Notes: generated from the sequence alone by a model not told the origin. Counted from the first letter of the stretch, positions 16,896-25,786 are shown. The stretch is DNA of 64,000 bases from Tamlana flava (GCF_041287255.1 NZ_JBGGTX010000001.1:620001-684000), one strand, 5' to 3'. Program-made: numbers and translations.

Positions 16896-17669
16896 ATGAT
16901 AAAATTCTTTAGAAAAATTAGACAAAATTTACTTTTAGAAGGAAAAACTAGAAAGTATTTGAAATATGCAATTGGTGAAATAGTACTCGTTGTCGTTGGA
17001 ATTTTAATTGCATTAAGTATTAATAATTGGAATGAAGCAAGAAAACTCAAAAATCAGGAACTAAAATATCTTTCGGGTATTAAATCTGATATGAAACTTA
17101 CAATAATTGAACTTGAAAATTATACTAATCTGAGAAAGACATCGATTAATTCTGCGGAAAATATCATTCAAATGTTTAATAATAAAAAAGAGCCTACTCT
17201 CGATGAATTTAATTTTCACAACTTAAATGTTCAGATTTGGTCTCCTTTTAAGAAGAATGATAACACTTATCAAGAATTAATAAACTCTGGAAATTTTGCC
17301 ATTATTTCTAATGACTCCATAAAAGATATATTGCTTAATATAGAGCTAGTTTACAAGGAAATAGAATTCATAGAAAGTCATATGTATAAAGATTTCGAAA
17401 ATTACATGTTCCCTATTTACTTCAGTGCAGCAGACCTTGAATCAGATATTTCAAATTATACACATCAAGTGTCGAATGGAACTCAAGGAGATAGAACAGA
17501 ACTTTCAAAAGAAAAAATCGAATTACTATTGAAAAACCAAACATTTAAAAATGGTTTTGTACTGTCTAAATTTAACAATAACCTAGTTATTGGTGAGTAC
17601 AAGAAAATGAAAGCCCTGTCTGAAAAACTATTGGATATAATTGACTCAAAAATAGCGAAGAGTAAATAA
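16896..17669 (+). CDS. DUF6090 family membrane-anchored protein
   Basis: A 257-residue protein with the family's diagnostic N terminus: a basic amphipathic start (MIKFFRKIRQ), the LLxEGKTRKYLKYAIGEI motif, one membrane span at about 28-44 (IVLVVVGILIALSI) and NNWNE directly after it. The rest is a soluble, helical, charged domain of unknown role. The family is abundant and often multi-copy in Flavobacteriia. The gene stands alone, about 115 nt after the amidohydrolase gene, and is AT-richer than its upstream neighbours, as often seen for these lineage-specific genes. The 150 nt after it hold nothing I recognise. Confidence 0.85.
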   Translation: MIKFFRKIRQNLLLEGKTRKYLKYAIGEIVLVVVGILIALSINNWNEARKLKNQELKYLSGIKSDMKLTIIELENYTNLRKTSINSAENIIQMFNNKKEPTLDEFNFHNLNVQIWSPFKKNDNTYQELINSGNFAIISNDSIKDILLNIELVYKEIEFIESHMYKDFENYMFPIYFSAADLESDISNYTHQVSNGTQGDRTELSKEKIELLLKNQTFKNGFVLSKFNNNLVIGEYKKMKALSEKLLDIIDSKIAKSK

Positions 17670-17818
17670 CGAAAGTACAACAAAAAACATAGTGCATGCC
17701 TCGGTTAGCAATAGAAAGAAAAGAAATAGTAAAATTGAAAATAAATAAACAAAGAAAATTATTGAATAAAGTGCTGCACGCATCATATTCGAACTGTTTA
17801 ACTAACCTCTTAAAAAAA

Positions 17819-18502
17819 CTACAACTTCAACAGTAAATTAGGGTTCGGGCAATTGGCTTTATAAAATTCTAAATCGGTTTGGCTGCAAACGCCTGGGTAA
17901 TCACCCATAAAACCTTGCATATCTTTGATAATCTGAAAATGCAAATGCGGTGGGTAGTCACCATTAATTTTGGCATCTCCTAACGTTCCCAAAAAATCCC
18001 CTTGTTCAAATGTTTTCCCTATTTGTAATGCTGATATAGACTCCAAACTTAAATGTCCATAAAGAGTATAAAATACCTCGCCTCTTATTTGGTGCTTTAA
18101 AATGATGGTAGGCCCATAATCACCGTAGTTTTTGTTATTTTTAAAACTATGAACTTCGCCATCCAGCGCTGCCAGAACTTTGGTCCCTATAGAACACCAT
18201 AAATCCAAGCCTAAGTGAATATTTCGTTCCTTTTTTATATCCAGCTGGTTAAAATGAAAGCTCCGCTTATAAATATTTCTTTTTTCCAAATAGCCGCCAT
18301 AAGCGACATTAGCATTGTTAGTTTTAAGATAAGATTCAATATATTGGCTAAATTTTTCAGAAGAAGATACATCAACAGTACTCAAATAACTATTGGCTTC
18401 TGATAGATTAATAGCCACATAATTAGTTCCTGTATTTATTATACTTAAAACGTCTATGGGCTTTTCGGTAGATTGTTGTAAAAATTCTAAAAATGAATCC
18501 AA
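17819..18502 (-). CDS. Leaderless M23-type metallopeptidase domain protein
   Basis: A 227-residue protein with an M23/LytM fold. Zinc ligands are His96 and Asp100 (HLGLDLW) and His188 (HLHFQ), with likely catalytic His150 (YGH) and His186. No signal peptide or membrane span is present, unlike typical cell-wall hydrolases. The spread of motifs (GDYGPTIILKH, YTLYGHLSLES, PPHLHFQII, GDYPGVC, NCPNPNLLL) closely resembles the M23 module that lies between a kinase-like phosphotransferase and a class III aminotransferase in some large fusion enzymes. Here it stands alone. The only start is a TTG at 18502, because an in-frame TAA lies two codons upstream and no ATG or GTG follows before the conserved region. 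Monocistronic, minus strand. Confidence 0.8.
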   Translation of the reverse strand: MDSFLEFLQQSTEKPIDVLSIINTGTNYVAINLSEANSYLSTVDVSSSEKFSQYIESYLKTNNANVAYGGYLEKRNIYKRSFHFNQLDIKKERNIHLGLDLWCSIGTKVLAALDGEVHSFKNNKNYGDYGPTIILKHQIRGEVFYTLYGHLSLESISALQIGKTFEQGDFLGTLGDAKINGDYPPHLHFQIIKDMQGFMGDYPGVCSQTDLEFYKANCPNPNLLLKL

Positions 18503-18615
18503 TTTTTATATTTTCAAATCAATAAAAATAGTAAAAAAGGATTGTTCAAAATAACATTCAAGCTAAGTTTGTTTTTCGTACCTTATCCTATAATAATCAA
18601 GCATACATCAAGAAA

Positions 18616-21108
18616 ATGACAAAAAGGTATCATCTACTTATATTAATTTTTATTTTGTTTTTTCAAAAAACCTATTCCCAAAATATACAATCGCCATCGG
18701 AGTTTTTAGGCTACGAACTTGGAACAACATTTACAAGACATCATCAAATTGTAGATTATTACAAATATTTGGCGGCTCAATTTCCCGAACGAATTAAATT
18801 GAAACAATATGGGGGTACTTACGAAAACAGACCTTTGTATGTGGTTTACTTAAGCTCTGAAAAAAACATTAAAAGTCTTGAAGATATTAGGAAAAATAAC
18901 CTGCAAAACGCCGGAATCATTGATGGTGACGCTACAGATAACGGTATTTCAATTATATGGCTAAGTTATAATGTTCATGGCAATGAGGCTTCTAGTTCTG
19001 AAGCATCTATGAAAACCATATACATCCTATTGAAGGACAAACAAGACTGGCTTAAAAATACAGTTGTTATTATAGATCCGTGTTTAAACCCAGATGGACG
19101 GGACAGATATGTAAATTGGTATAATTCAATTGCAAGAAGACCCTATAACACCAACCCTCAAGCCAATGAGCACATTGAACCTTGGCCTAGTGGCCGGTCT
19201 AATCATTATTTCATTGATTTAAATCGAGATTGGGCTTGGGCTACGCAAGTTGAAACACAGTGTCGTTTGAAAGTTTACAACAAATGGCTACCGCACATCC
19301 ATGTAGATTTTCATGAAAAAACTAGTAACAATTATTATTTTGCACCTGCGGCAGAACCTTATCATGAGATAGTAACAGATTGGCAACGAAATTTCCAAAC
19401 AGAAATTGGCAAAAATCATTCTAAATATTTTGACAAAGAAGGTTGGCTTTATTATACTGGTGAAAAATTTGATCTCTTTTACCCAAGTTATGGAGATACA
19501 TATCCTACTTATTTAGGCGCTATTGGAATGACCTATGAACAGCCCGGACACGGACGAAGTGGCTTAGGCATTGCTCAACCCGATGGGTCAATATTAACCT
19601 TGACTGACCGTATTCTACATCATACCACCACAGGTTTATCCACAATTGAAATGGCTTCAAAACATGCTAAAAAATTGAACATGGGATTTAAAAAATTCTT
19701 TGATACCCCAGACTTAAAATATAAAAGCTATGTTTTACAAGGAAATGAAGATAAAATTAAATCATTAAAAAAATTACTTGATATACATGAGATAAAATAT
19801 GGCAGTTGTTCTGAAAAAAAAGTACGTGGCTATAACTATTTTGAAGCTTCAAATGGAACAGTAAGCACTACTGAAAGAGATTTGGTTGTTTCAACAAACC
19901 AACCAAAAGGCAAAATAATTAAGGTATTATTTGAGCCAAAAGCAAAGCTATCAGATAGTTTAACTTATGATATCACAGCTTGGAGTATACCTTACGCTTA
20001 TGGTTTAAAAACTATTGCAAGCACAAAACAAGTACATTCTCATACAAATACTTCAAAAAAAATAAATAATGAAATTAACAAATCGGCTGTTGGTTACATT
20101 CTAAATTGGAAACATCTTGAAGACGCTAAATTTTTAGCATCACTAATTAAACAAAAAATCAAAGTAAGATTTACCGAAAAGCCTATCAAAATAGAAGGTG
20201 AAATGTTTAGTAGAGGATCACTTCTTATGCTTAGAGGAGATAATAAAAAGTTTGAAAATTTTGACGATCATATTTTAAACACGGCCAATACATGTGAACG
20301 GAAAATAACTCCTGTTCTATCTGGTTTTAATATTAATGGGCCCGACCTTGGTTCACCAAGTATTAAATTGGTGAAAACACCCAAAATAGCCATTCTCTCT
20401 GGAAATAAATTAGAGTCCCTAAATTATGGTGCATTCTGGCATTTTTTTGAAAAGGAATTAAATTATCCGGTAACATCAGTACTAGCATCAAATTTTAATC
20501 AGTTTGATTTAGAAAAATACAATATAGTCATCCTACCCAGCGGCAATTATAAAAGCATTTTTAATGAAGATTGTATAAAAAAGTTACATTCTTGGATAAA
20601 AGGAGGAGGAAAAGTTATCGCAATTAAAGGAGCTATTAAAGTTTTTGCAAATGAAAAGGGATTTGCATTAAAACCAAAAAAATCTGAAAAGGAAATAAAA
20701 AAGGAAAAGGACTCTACTACAAATTTAATTCCTTATTCAAACCGCGAAAGAGAAAATATAAGCTACTCAATATCTGGTTCAATTTTGAAAACAGAGGTTG
20801 ATCAAACTCATCCTTTAGCTTTTGGTTATTCTGACACCTATTTTACATTAAAATTAGGCAATGAAAACTACAACCTTTTGGGAGGCAAAAATTACAATGT
20901 TGCCTATATCAACCAACCGAAAGTTGTTTCAGGATTTACCGGGAGTAAATTATTGAAATCATTAGAATCCTCATTGGTTTTCGGAGAAGAAAAACTAGAC
21001 AAAGGCAGCGTTATATATATGATTGATGATGTACTATTCAGAAGTTTTTGGGAAAATGGCAAACTGTTTATGGCTAATGCTATTTTCTTTACAAATAACA
21101 ATCTATAA
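18616..21108 (+). CDS. Secreted M14-family zinc carboxypeptidase
   Basis: An 830-residue exported metallopeptidase. After a signal peptide (1-21, ending KTYSQ) comes an M14 catalytic domain at about 35-350. It has Zn ligands His121 and Glu124 (HGNEASSSE), a third His in HIHVDFHE (His229 or His233) and probable catalytic Glu308 (MTYEQPGHGRSG). The substrate-binding Arg is in NRDWAW. A long C-terminal half with a glutamine-amidotransferase-like beta-alpha region (YNIVILPSGNYKS..WIKGGGKVIAIKGA, about 635-685) follows, as in the large Bacteroidota M14 proteins. It probably releases amino acids from peptides outside the cytoplasm. Divergent from the M23 gene by about 110 nt. Confidence 0.92.
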   Translation: MTKRYHLLILIFILFFQKTYSQNIQSPSEFLGYELGTTFTRHHQIVDYYKYLAAQFPERIKLKQYGGTYENRPLYVVYLSSEKNIKSLEDIRKNNLQNAGIIDGDATDNGISIIWLSYNVHGNEASSSEASMKTIYILLKDKQDWLKNTVVIIDPCLNPDGRDRYVNWYNSIARRPYNTNPQANEHIEPWPSGRSNHYFIDLNRDWAWATQVETQCRLKVYNKWLPHIHVDFHEKTSNNYYFAPAAEPYHEIVTDWQRNFQTEIGKNHSKYFDKEGWLYYTGEKFDLFYPSYGDTYPTYLGAIGMTYEQPGHGRSGLGIAQPDGSILTLTDRILHHTTTGLSTIEMASKHAKKLNMGFKKFFDTPDLKYKSYVLQGNEDKIKSLKKLLDIHEIKYGSCSEKKVRGYNYFEASNGTVSTTERDLVVSTNQPKGKIIKVLFEPKAKLSDSLTYDITAWSIPYAYGLKTIASTKQVHSHTNTSKKINNEINKSAVGYILNWKHLEDAKFLASLIKQKIKVRFTEKPIKIEGEMFSRGSLLMLRGDNKKFENFDDHILNTANTCERKITPVLSGFNINGPDLGSPSIKLVKTPKIAILSGNKLESLNYGAFWHFFEKELNYPVTSVLASNFNQFDLEKYNIVILPSGNYKSIFNEDCIKKLHSWIKGGGKVIAIKGAIKVFANEKGFALKPKKSEKEIKKEKDSTTNLIPYSNRERENISYSISGSILKTEVDQTHPLAFGYSDTYFTLKLGNENYNLLGGKNYNVAYINQPKVVSGFTGSKLLKSLESSLVFGEEKLDKGSVIYMIDDVLFRSFWENGKLFMANAIFFTNNNL

Positions 21109-21124
21109 TTTATGCACATATAGG

Positions 21125-22426
21125 CTATAAAGCCTCAGCATATAGGTCAAAGTCTTCGGCTTCAATAATTTTAACGGTGGTAAACTCACCTGTTTTTAAA
21201 TAGGTTTTGGCGGCATCTATAAGCACCTCGTTATCTACATCTGGAGAATCAAATTCGGTACGCCCAATAAAATAATTACCCTCTTTTCTATCAATAACCA
21301 CCTTGAATTCCTGACCTATTTTTTGTTGGTTTAATTCCCAAGAAATCTGCGATTGAATTTCCATGATTTGGTTGGCGCGGTCAATCTTTACTTGCTCTGG
21401 CACATTGTCTTCTAAATTATAGGCATGGGTGTTTTCTTCATGACTATAGGTAAAGCAGCCTAAACGCTCAAAACGCATGTCTTTAACCCACTGTTTCAAC
21501 TCTTGAAAATGTGCTTCAGTCTCCCCGGGGTAACCCACAATCAATGTAGTCCGAATGGTCATTTCGGGGACTTTTGCTCTAAATTCTTCTATAAGATTGG
21601 TGGTCTTTTCCTTTGTTGTACCGCGACGCATACTTTTTAAAATATCATCTGAAATATGCTGCAATGGAATATCTAAATAATTACAAATTTTCGGCTCGCG
21701 GTTCATCACATCCAACACATCGGTTGGAAACCCCGTCGGAAAAGCATAGTGCAAACGAATCCACTCTACGCCTTCAACTTTAACCAAGGCTTCAAGCAAT
21801 TCTGCCAAATTTCGTTTTTTATATAAATCGAGTCCGTAATAGGTTAAATCCTGCGCAATTAAAATAAGTTCCTTAACGCCATTGGCCGCCAATTTTTCAG
21901 CTTCAACAACAACCTCTTCAATTGGTGTGCTTCTATGCTTTCCGCGCATTATGGGAATGGCGCAAAACGAACACGGCCTGTCGCAACCTTCCGCTATCTT
22001 CAAATAAGCATAGTTTTTTGGAGTGGTTGTTAAGCGCTCACCGATGAGTTCATGTTTGTAGTCAGCACCAAGGGCTTTTAGCAAAGCTGGTAATTCGGTA
22101 GTGCCAAAATATTCATCCACGTTCGGGATTTCCTTTATCAAATCAGGTTTGTATCGCTCACTTAAACAACCTGTTACAAAAACCTTATCAACATCACCCT
22201 CTTCCTTTTTTTGAACATATTCCAAAATGGTATTGACACTCTCTTCCTTGGCATTATTGATGAATCCACAAGTATTGATAACCACAATATTACCCTCTTG
22301 CTCATGCACCACATCTTTTCCGCTAGCTTTCAACTGCCCCATCAACACTTCGCTGTCGTAAACATTTTTACTACAGCCCAGCGTAACGACATTAATCTTA
22401 TTTTTTTTAATTGATTTTGTGCGCAT
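21125..22426 (-). CDS. rimO: Ribosomal protein S12 methylthiotransferase RimO
   Basis: Radical-SAM enzyme that adds a methylthio group to the conserved Asp of ribosomal protein uS12. The N-terminal UPF0004 domain carries the auxiliary cluster cysteines Cys18, Cys53 and Cys87. The radical-SAM cluster is C148-x3-C152-x2-C155 (CDRPCSFC). A C-terminal TRAM domain begins at about 370. At 433 residues it is the normal length. It is 91 nt downstream of ftsY on the same strand but has its own -7 box, so it may be transcribed both ways. Confidence 0.96.
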   Translation of the reverse strand: MRTKSIKKNKINVVTLGCSKNVYDSEVLMGQLKASGKDVVHEQEGNIVVINTCGFINNAKEESVNTILEYVQKKEEGDVDKVFVTGCLSERYKPDLIKEIPNVDEYFGTTELPALLKALGADYKHELIGERLTTTPKNYAYLKIAEGCDRPCSFCAIPIMRGKHRSTPIEEVVVEAEKLAANGVKELILIAQDLTYYGLDLYKKRNLAELLEALVKVEGVEWIRLHYAFPTGFPTDVLDVMNREPKICNYLDIPLQHISDDILKSMRRGTTKEKTTNLIEEFRAKVPEMTIRTTLIVGYPGETEAHFQELKQWVKDMRFERLGCFTYSHEENTHAYNLEDNVPEQVKIDRANQIMEIQSQISWELNQQKIGQEFKVVIDRKEGNYFIGRTEFDSPDVDNEVLIDAAKTYLKTGEFTTVKIIEAEDFDLYAEAL

Positions 22427-22449
22427 ATATGTTCTTATAAATCAGGGCG

Positions 22450-22457
22450 CAAAGGTA
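22450..22457 (-). promoter_or_regulatory. -7 box (TACCTTTG) of rimO
   Basis: The minus strand reads TACCTTTG, a match to TAnnTTTG, 23 nt upstream of the rimO ATG. The nearest TTG is 24 nt further upstream, longer than the ideal spacing. Confidence 0.5.
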
Positions 22458-22517
22458 CGCAATGATAATGGAATTTTAAATCAACTTACTAAAGTCGAAT
22501 TGAAATGATTAAGGAGT

Positions 22518-23492
22518 TTATTTAAAAAACGAATCGACAAACTCAAACTTATTGAACACTTGCAAATCCTCAATACCCTCACCAACACCAATGTATTTTA
22601 CTGGAATCTGGAATTGGTCTGAAATGCCAATAACCACACCACCTTTAGCGGTTCCATCCAATTTGGTTACAGCCAAAGAAGTTACCTCAGTCGCTGCAGT
22701 GAATTGCTTTGCCTGCTCGAATGCGTTTTGCCCTGTAGAACCATCCAATATCAATAAGACATCATGGGGAGCATCTGGAACAACCTTTTGCATCACGCGT
22801 TTAACTTTCGTCAGCTCATTCATTAAGTTTACCTTGTTATGTAGTCGCCCTGCAGTATCTATGATAATGACATCGGCATTTTGGTTAACTCCAGATTGGA
22901 GCGCATCGAAAGCCACAGATGCGGGGTCGCTACCCATATTTTGGCGAACCATGGGCACATCTACCCTATCCGCCCAAACTTGAAGCTGGTCTATAGCAGC
23001 AGCTCTAAACGTATCGGCCGCACCAAGTATGACCTTTAAGCCTTTCTTTTTAAATTGGTAGGCCAACTTACCAATGGTTGTAGTTTTTCCAACACCGTTT
23101 ACCCCAACTACCATAAGGACGTAAGGCGTTTTGTTTCCGTTTTCTAGATTTGGCAAATCTGGAATCTTAAAATCACTTTCCTCTCCAGAATTGGTTTCAC
23201 TCAATAATGCTGCAATCTCTTCACGAAGGATTTGGTTGAGTTCGTCAGTTCCCAAATATTTATCCTTAGCAACGCGTTCTTCAATGCGTTCAATAACCTT
23301 CAAGGTGGTCTTTACGCCAACATCGCTCGTTACCAATACTTCTTCCAAGTTATCTAAAACCTCATCATCAACTTTTGATTTTCCGGCCACAGCCTTACTC
23401 AGCTTCCCGAAAAAACTGGTTTTTGATTTTTCCAATCCTTTATCTAACGTTTCCTTTTTTTCTGAGGAAAATATTTTTTTAAAAAGACTCAT
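22518..23492 (-). CDS. ftsY: Signal recognition particle receptor FtsY
   Basis: SRP-receptor GTPase that docks ribosome-SRP complexes at the inner membrane. A short basic N-terminal A-region is followed by the N domain and the G domain with GVNGVGKTTT (P loop), DTAGRLHNK (G3) and TKLDGTAKGG (G4/G5). The 324-residue length, with a short acidic A domain, is usual for Bacteroidota. It is preceded by a 350-nt gene-free stretch of repeat fragments, which separates it from the ribosomal protein genes upstream. Confidence 0.97.
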   Translation of the reverse strand: MSLFKKIFSSEKKETLDKGLEKSKTSFFGKLSKAVAGKSKVDDEVLDNLEEVLVTSDVGVKTTLKVIERIEERVAKDKYLGTDELNQILREEIAALLSETNSGEESDFKIPDLPNLENGNKTPYVLMVVGVNGVGKTTTIGKLAYQFKKKGLKVILGAADTFRAAAIDQLQVWADRVDVPMVRQNMGSDPASVAFDALQSGVNQNADVIIIDTAGRLHNKVNLMNELTKVKRVMQKVVPDAPHDVLLILDGSTGQNAFEQAKQFTAATEVTSLAVTKLDGTAKGGVVIGISDQFQIPVKYIGVGEGIEDLQVFNKFEFVDSFFK

Positions 23493-23540
23493 TTTTAATG
23501 TTCGTTGTTTGTTGTTGAGTTGCTAAAACTCTTACTATTT

Positions 23541-23725
23541 TTTTGCGTTAGGGATTGCAGCCCTTCGACTTCGCTCAGGATAAACTAAATCCCTTTTATA
23601 ATTGATGAAACTACCATTATTGAGAACTAAATTTTGGGAGATTGCCACATCCTTCGTTCTCGCAATGGAGTTTAAAAAGATACAGTTGAAAGCCCGACCC
23701 TTGTGGTAACGCCCAAAAACTCATT
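23541..23725. repeat. Mosaic of dispersed intergenic repeat fragments
   Basis: The 350 nt between ftsY and the DUF4295 gene hold no gene. Within it I recognise three elements seen dispersed in many Flavobacteriaceae intergenic regions. They are GCGTTAGGGATTG (about 23545) with its probable other end GCCCGACCC..GGTAACGCCC (about 23692-23714); CCTTCGACTTCGCTCAGGAT (about 23562-23581); and a GATTGCCAC..CTCGCAATGG hairpin-like unit (23640-23668). The last two lie between the ends of the first, suggesting nested insertion. Recognition is from memory, not from a search. Confidence 0.45.
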
Positions 23726-23790
23726 TTCAATTTCCTTACCAAATATTAATTTTCTACATTTATAGCAGAAAACGTTCAAATATAAAATAA

Positions 23791-23820
23791 AAAAAGCTGC
23801 TTTCTGAATGAAAGCAGCTT
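23791..23820 (-). terminator. Rho-independent terminator of the rpmB-rpmG-DUF4295 operon
   Basis: AAGCTGCTTTC (plus strand 23794-23804) pairs with GAAAGCAGCTT (23810-23820). On the minus strand the stem is followed by TTTTTTTATTTT. It lies 25 nt after the DUF4295 stop. Confidence 0.88.
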
Positions 23821-23844
23821 ATAATATCTTGAAACGATGCCCTT

Positions 23845-23997
23845 TTAATTTTTGTTAAAAAAGTCGTTAACTTGTTCTGGACTCATAATAGACTCAACAA
23901 ACATGTAAGCCCCAGTTTTTGGAGACTTAACCATTTTTATTGCCTTAGTTAATCTTTTAGATCCTGTTTGTAATGATGCTACTGCTTTCTTTGCCAT
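23845..23997 (-). CDS. DUF4295 small basic protein, probable ribosome-associated
   Basis: A 50-residue basic protein beginning MAKKAVASLQTGSKRLTKAI and ending with VNDFFNKN. It is encoded 6 nt after rpmG and shares the rpmB promoter and a common terminator. The sequence fits DUF4295, a Bacteroidota-specific family always found beside these ribosomal genes. I recall that the Flavobacterium johnsoniae ribosome structure revealed a lineage-specific large-subunit protein named bL38, and this gene is my candidate for it. The link should be treated as unverified. The start codon, basic charge, size and operon context make a ribosomal protein likely. Confidence 0.85.
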   Translation of the reverse strand: MAKKAVASLQTGSKRLTKAIKMVKSPKTGAYMFVESIMSPEQVNDFFNKN

Positions 23998-24003
23998 GAC
24001 TTA

Positions 24004-24186
24004 CTATTTTATCTCTTTGTGAACTGTCATACGTTTAAGGATAGGATTAAATTTTTTAATCTCCATTCTTCCTGGCGTATTTTTTTTATTTTTTGTAGTA
24101 ATGTATCTGGAAGTTCCTGGTTGACCAGACTCCTTGTGCTCTGTGCACTCTAATATTACCTGTATTCTATTACCTTTCTTTGCCAT
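24004..24186 (-). CDS. rpmG: 50S ribosomal protein L33 (bL33)
   Basis: A 60-residue large-subunit protein near the ribosomal E site. It shows the L33 pattern: MAKKGNRIQVILECTEH, then SRYITTKNKKNTPGRMEIKKFNP, then a basic end. The zinc-ribbon cysteine pairs found in some L33 forms are missing (only one Cys), so this is the C-minus form. It lies between rpmB (26 nt upstream) and DUF4295 (6 nt downstream) in one operon. Confidence 0.96.
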   Translation of the reverse strand: MAKKGNRIQVILECTEHKESGQPGTSRYITTKNKKNTPGRMEIKKFNPILKRMTVHKEIK

Positions 24187-24212
24187 GTCTTATTACTTAT
24201 TAAATGCAGCTA

Positions 24213-24449
24213 TTATTTTAAAAACCCTTTAGATTTTGCTTCTTTAATTGCCGCAGAAATACCAATTTTATTGATTGTTTTTAAAGCAGATGTAGAAACC
24301 TTTAAAGTTATCCAGCTGTCTTCTTCTGGAATGTAAAAACGTTTCTTCACTAAATTCGCGTTAAATTTCCGTTTAGTTCTGTTTAATGCATGAGACACGT
24401 TGTTTCCAACCATAGCCTTCTTCCCTGTAAGTTCACAAACTCTTGACAT
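24213..24449 (-). CDS. rpmB: 50S ribosomal protein L28 (bL28)
   Basis: A 78-residue large-subunit protein with the family start MSRVCELTGKKAMVGNNVSHALNRTKRKF and the later WITLKVSTSALKTINKIG. It is the first gene of the rpmB-rpmG-DUF4295 operon, behind a near-ideal Bacteroidota promoter. Confidence 0.97.
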   Translation of the reverse strand: MSRVCELTGKKAMVGNNVSHALNRTKRKFNANLVKKRFYIPEEDSWITLKVSTSALKTINKIGISAAIKEAKSKGFLK

Positions 24450-24490
24450 TATATATAACTTTAAATTCTTTGTTTCTTAAAATCGAGGTG

Positions 24491-24520
24491 CAAATATACA
24501 AATTCTTTATATTATGCCAA
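24491..24520 (-). promoter_or_regulatory. Promoter of rpmB-rpmG-DUF4295 (TTG-N19-TATATTTG)
   Basis: On the minus strand TTG (24520-24518), exactly 19 nt, then TATATTTG (24498-24491): a full match to the Bacteroidota primary sigma factor consensus. The predicted start of transcription is near 24484, giving a leader of about 35 nt. Confidence 0.8.
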
Positions 24521-24531
24521 CCTAAATTTTA

Positions 24532-25782
24532 TCAATTTTTAAAAATTTCTTTTAGGAGCATTTCTAAGGCTTTATTCACTGCCTTGTTTATAACTTTTAG
24601 GCGAAGATTTCCGAAGTTAAATTCTTTGGAATAAACCCCACTTTTTGTAGCAATGGCAATAAAAACTGTACCAACTTCCGCTTTGGAATCTCCTTTTTTT
24701 GGGCCAGCATTTCCTGTGGTAGCAATGGCATAATCTGATTGAAATAATTGAAGGGCATTTTCTGCCATAGACTCCGCAACCGGAGCGCTTACCACTGAAT
24801 GGGCATCAATCATGGTTTTTGAAACGTGCAAAACATTAATTTTTGATTGTGTTGCATACGTAACAACACCGCCTTTAAAAAAAGCAGAAGCACCCGGGTT
24901 TATTGTAAATCTTTCGGCTACGGCACCGCCTGTACAACTTTCGGCAATGGCCAAGGTTTTTCCTAGTTTCGTGAGCTGTTTAGCAATAACGATTTCAACG
25001 GAGCCTTCTTCATCTTCAAAACCCGCAAATTCATCTTTTAAATACGGAATGACTTTGTCAATCTGCTTCTGAACCTCATTTTTCAGCTGAACTTCATCAA
25101 ATCCCTTGGTTGATAAACGTAAACGCATTTGTCCCAAACTTGGCAAATATGCCAATTTAATATGCTTGGGCAGCGCGTCTTCCCAAGGTTCAATTCTTTC
25201 CGCTAATGCGCTTTCACCCAGCCCATAAACCATAAGCGTTCTGTGAAGGATATAAGGGCGATGGTATTTATCTTTAAGTTTTGGAAGCACTTCAAATTCA
25301 ATTAAAGCCATCATTTCATAGGGTACACCCGGAAGGGAAATGAATACTTTATCACCCTTTTCCATCCACATACCAGGAGCCGTACCTAACCTATTCATCA
25401 GCGGTTTAGCTTTTGAGGGTATTAATGCCTGGTCTTTGTTTACTTGAAGCAATTGGGTTCTAACGTGTTGTTTCCAAATGGACTCTATATTATCTAAAAC
25501 CGATTGGTCCCTTACCAACGTATCGTCAAAATATTCCGCTATAGTTTTTTTAGTGACATCGTCTTTAGTTGGCCCTAATCCGCCAGTAAGAATAACAATA
25601 TCCACACGGCCTTCAGCATCCCTCAAGGCTTGTAAAATATGATCCTTGTCGTCTTGAACCGACGTGATTTGATAAATAGATACCCCTATTTTGTTGAGTT
25701 GTTTTGCAATGAAGGCAGAATTTGTATCTATAACTTGCCCTATGAGAAGTTCGTCGCCGATGGTTATTATTTCGGCTAACAT
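24532..25782 (-). CDS. cinA: CinA-family nicotinamide-nucleotide amidohydrolase
   Basis: A 416-residue two-domain protein. The N-terminal MoaB-like/COG1058 domain (about 1-170, with ITIGDELLIGQVIDTNS and LTGGLGPTKDD) is followed by a C-terminal CinA/PncC domain (about 255-410, with the active-site AESCTGG and TTGNAGP). The C-terminal domain deamidates nicotinamide mononucleotide to recycle NAD. The competence link of the name does not apply to all bacteria. Last gene of a minus-strand run with Hpt, FAH and exonuclease genes, starting 4 nt after the Hpt stop. Confidence 0.94.
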   Translation of the reverse strand: MLAEIITIGDELLIGQVIDTNSAFIAKQLNKIGVSIYQITSVQDDKDHILQALRDAEGRVDIVILTGGLGPTKDDVTKKTIAEYFDDTLVRDQSVLDNIESIWKQHVRTQLLQVNKDQALIPSKAKPLMNRLGTAPGMWMEKGDKVFISLPGVPYEMMALIEFEVLPKLKDKYHRPYILHRTLMVYGLGESALAERIEPWEDALPKHIKLAYLPSLGQMRLRLSTKGFDEVQLKNEVQKQIDKVIPYLKDEFAGFEDEEGSVEIVIAKQLTKLGKTLAIAESCTGGAVAERFTINPGASAFFKGGVVTYATQSKINVLHVSKTMIDAHSVVSAPVAESMAENALQLFQSDYAIATTGNAGPKKGDSKAEVGTVFIAIATKSGVYSKEFNFGNLRLKVINKAVNKALEMLLKEIFKN

Positions 25783-25786
25783 GGCG

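Noticed and set aside
16896..17669. DUF6090 gene considered as a marker of a mobile island or toxin-antitoxin pair
   Set aside because: No partner gene, integrase, att-like repeat or tRNA is near, and the family is common and scattered in Flavobacteriia.
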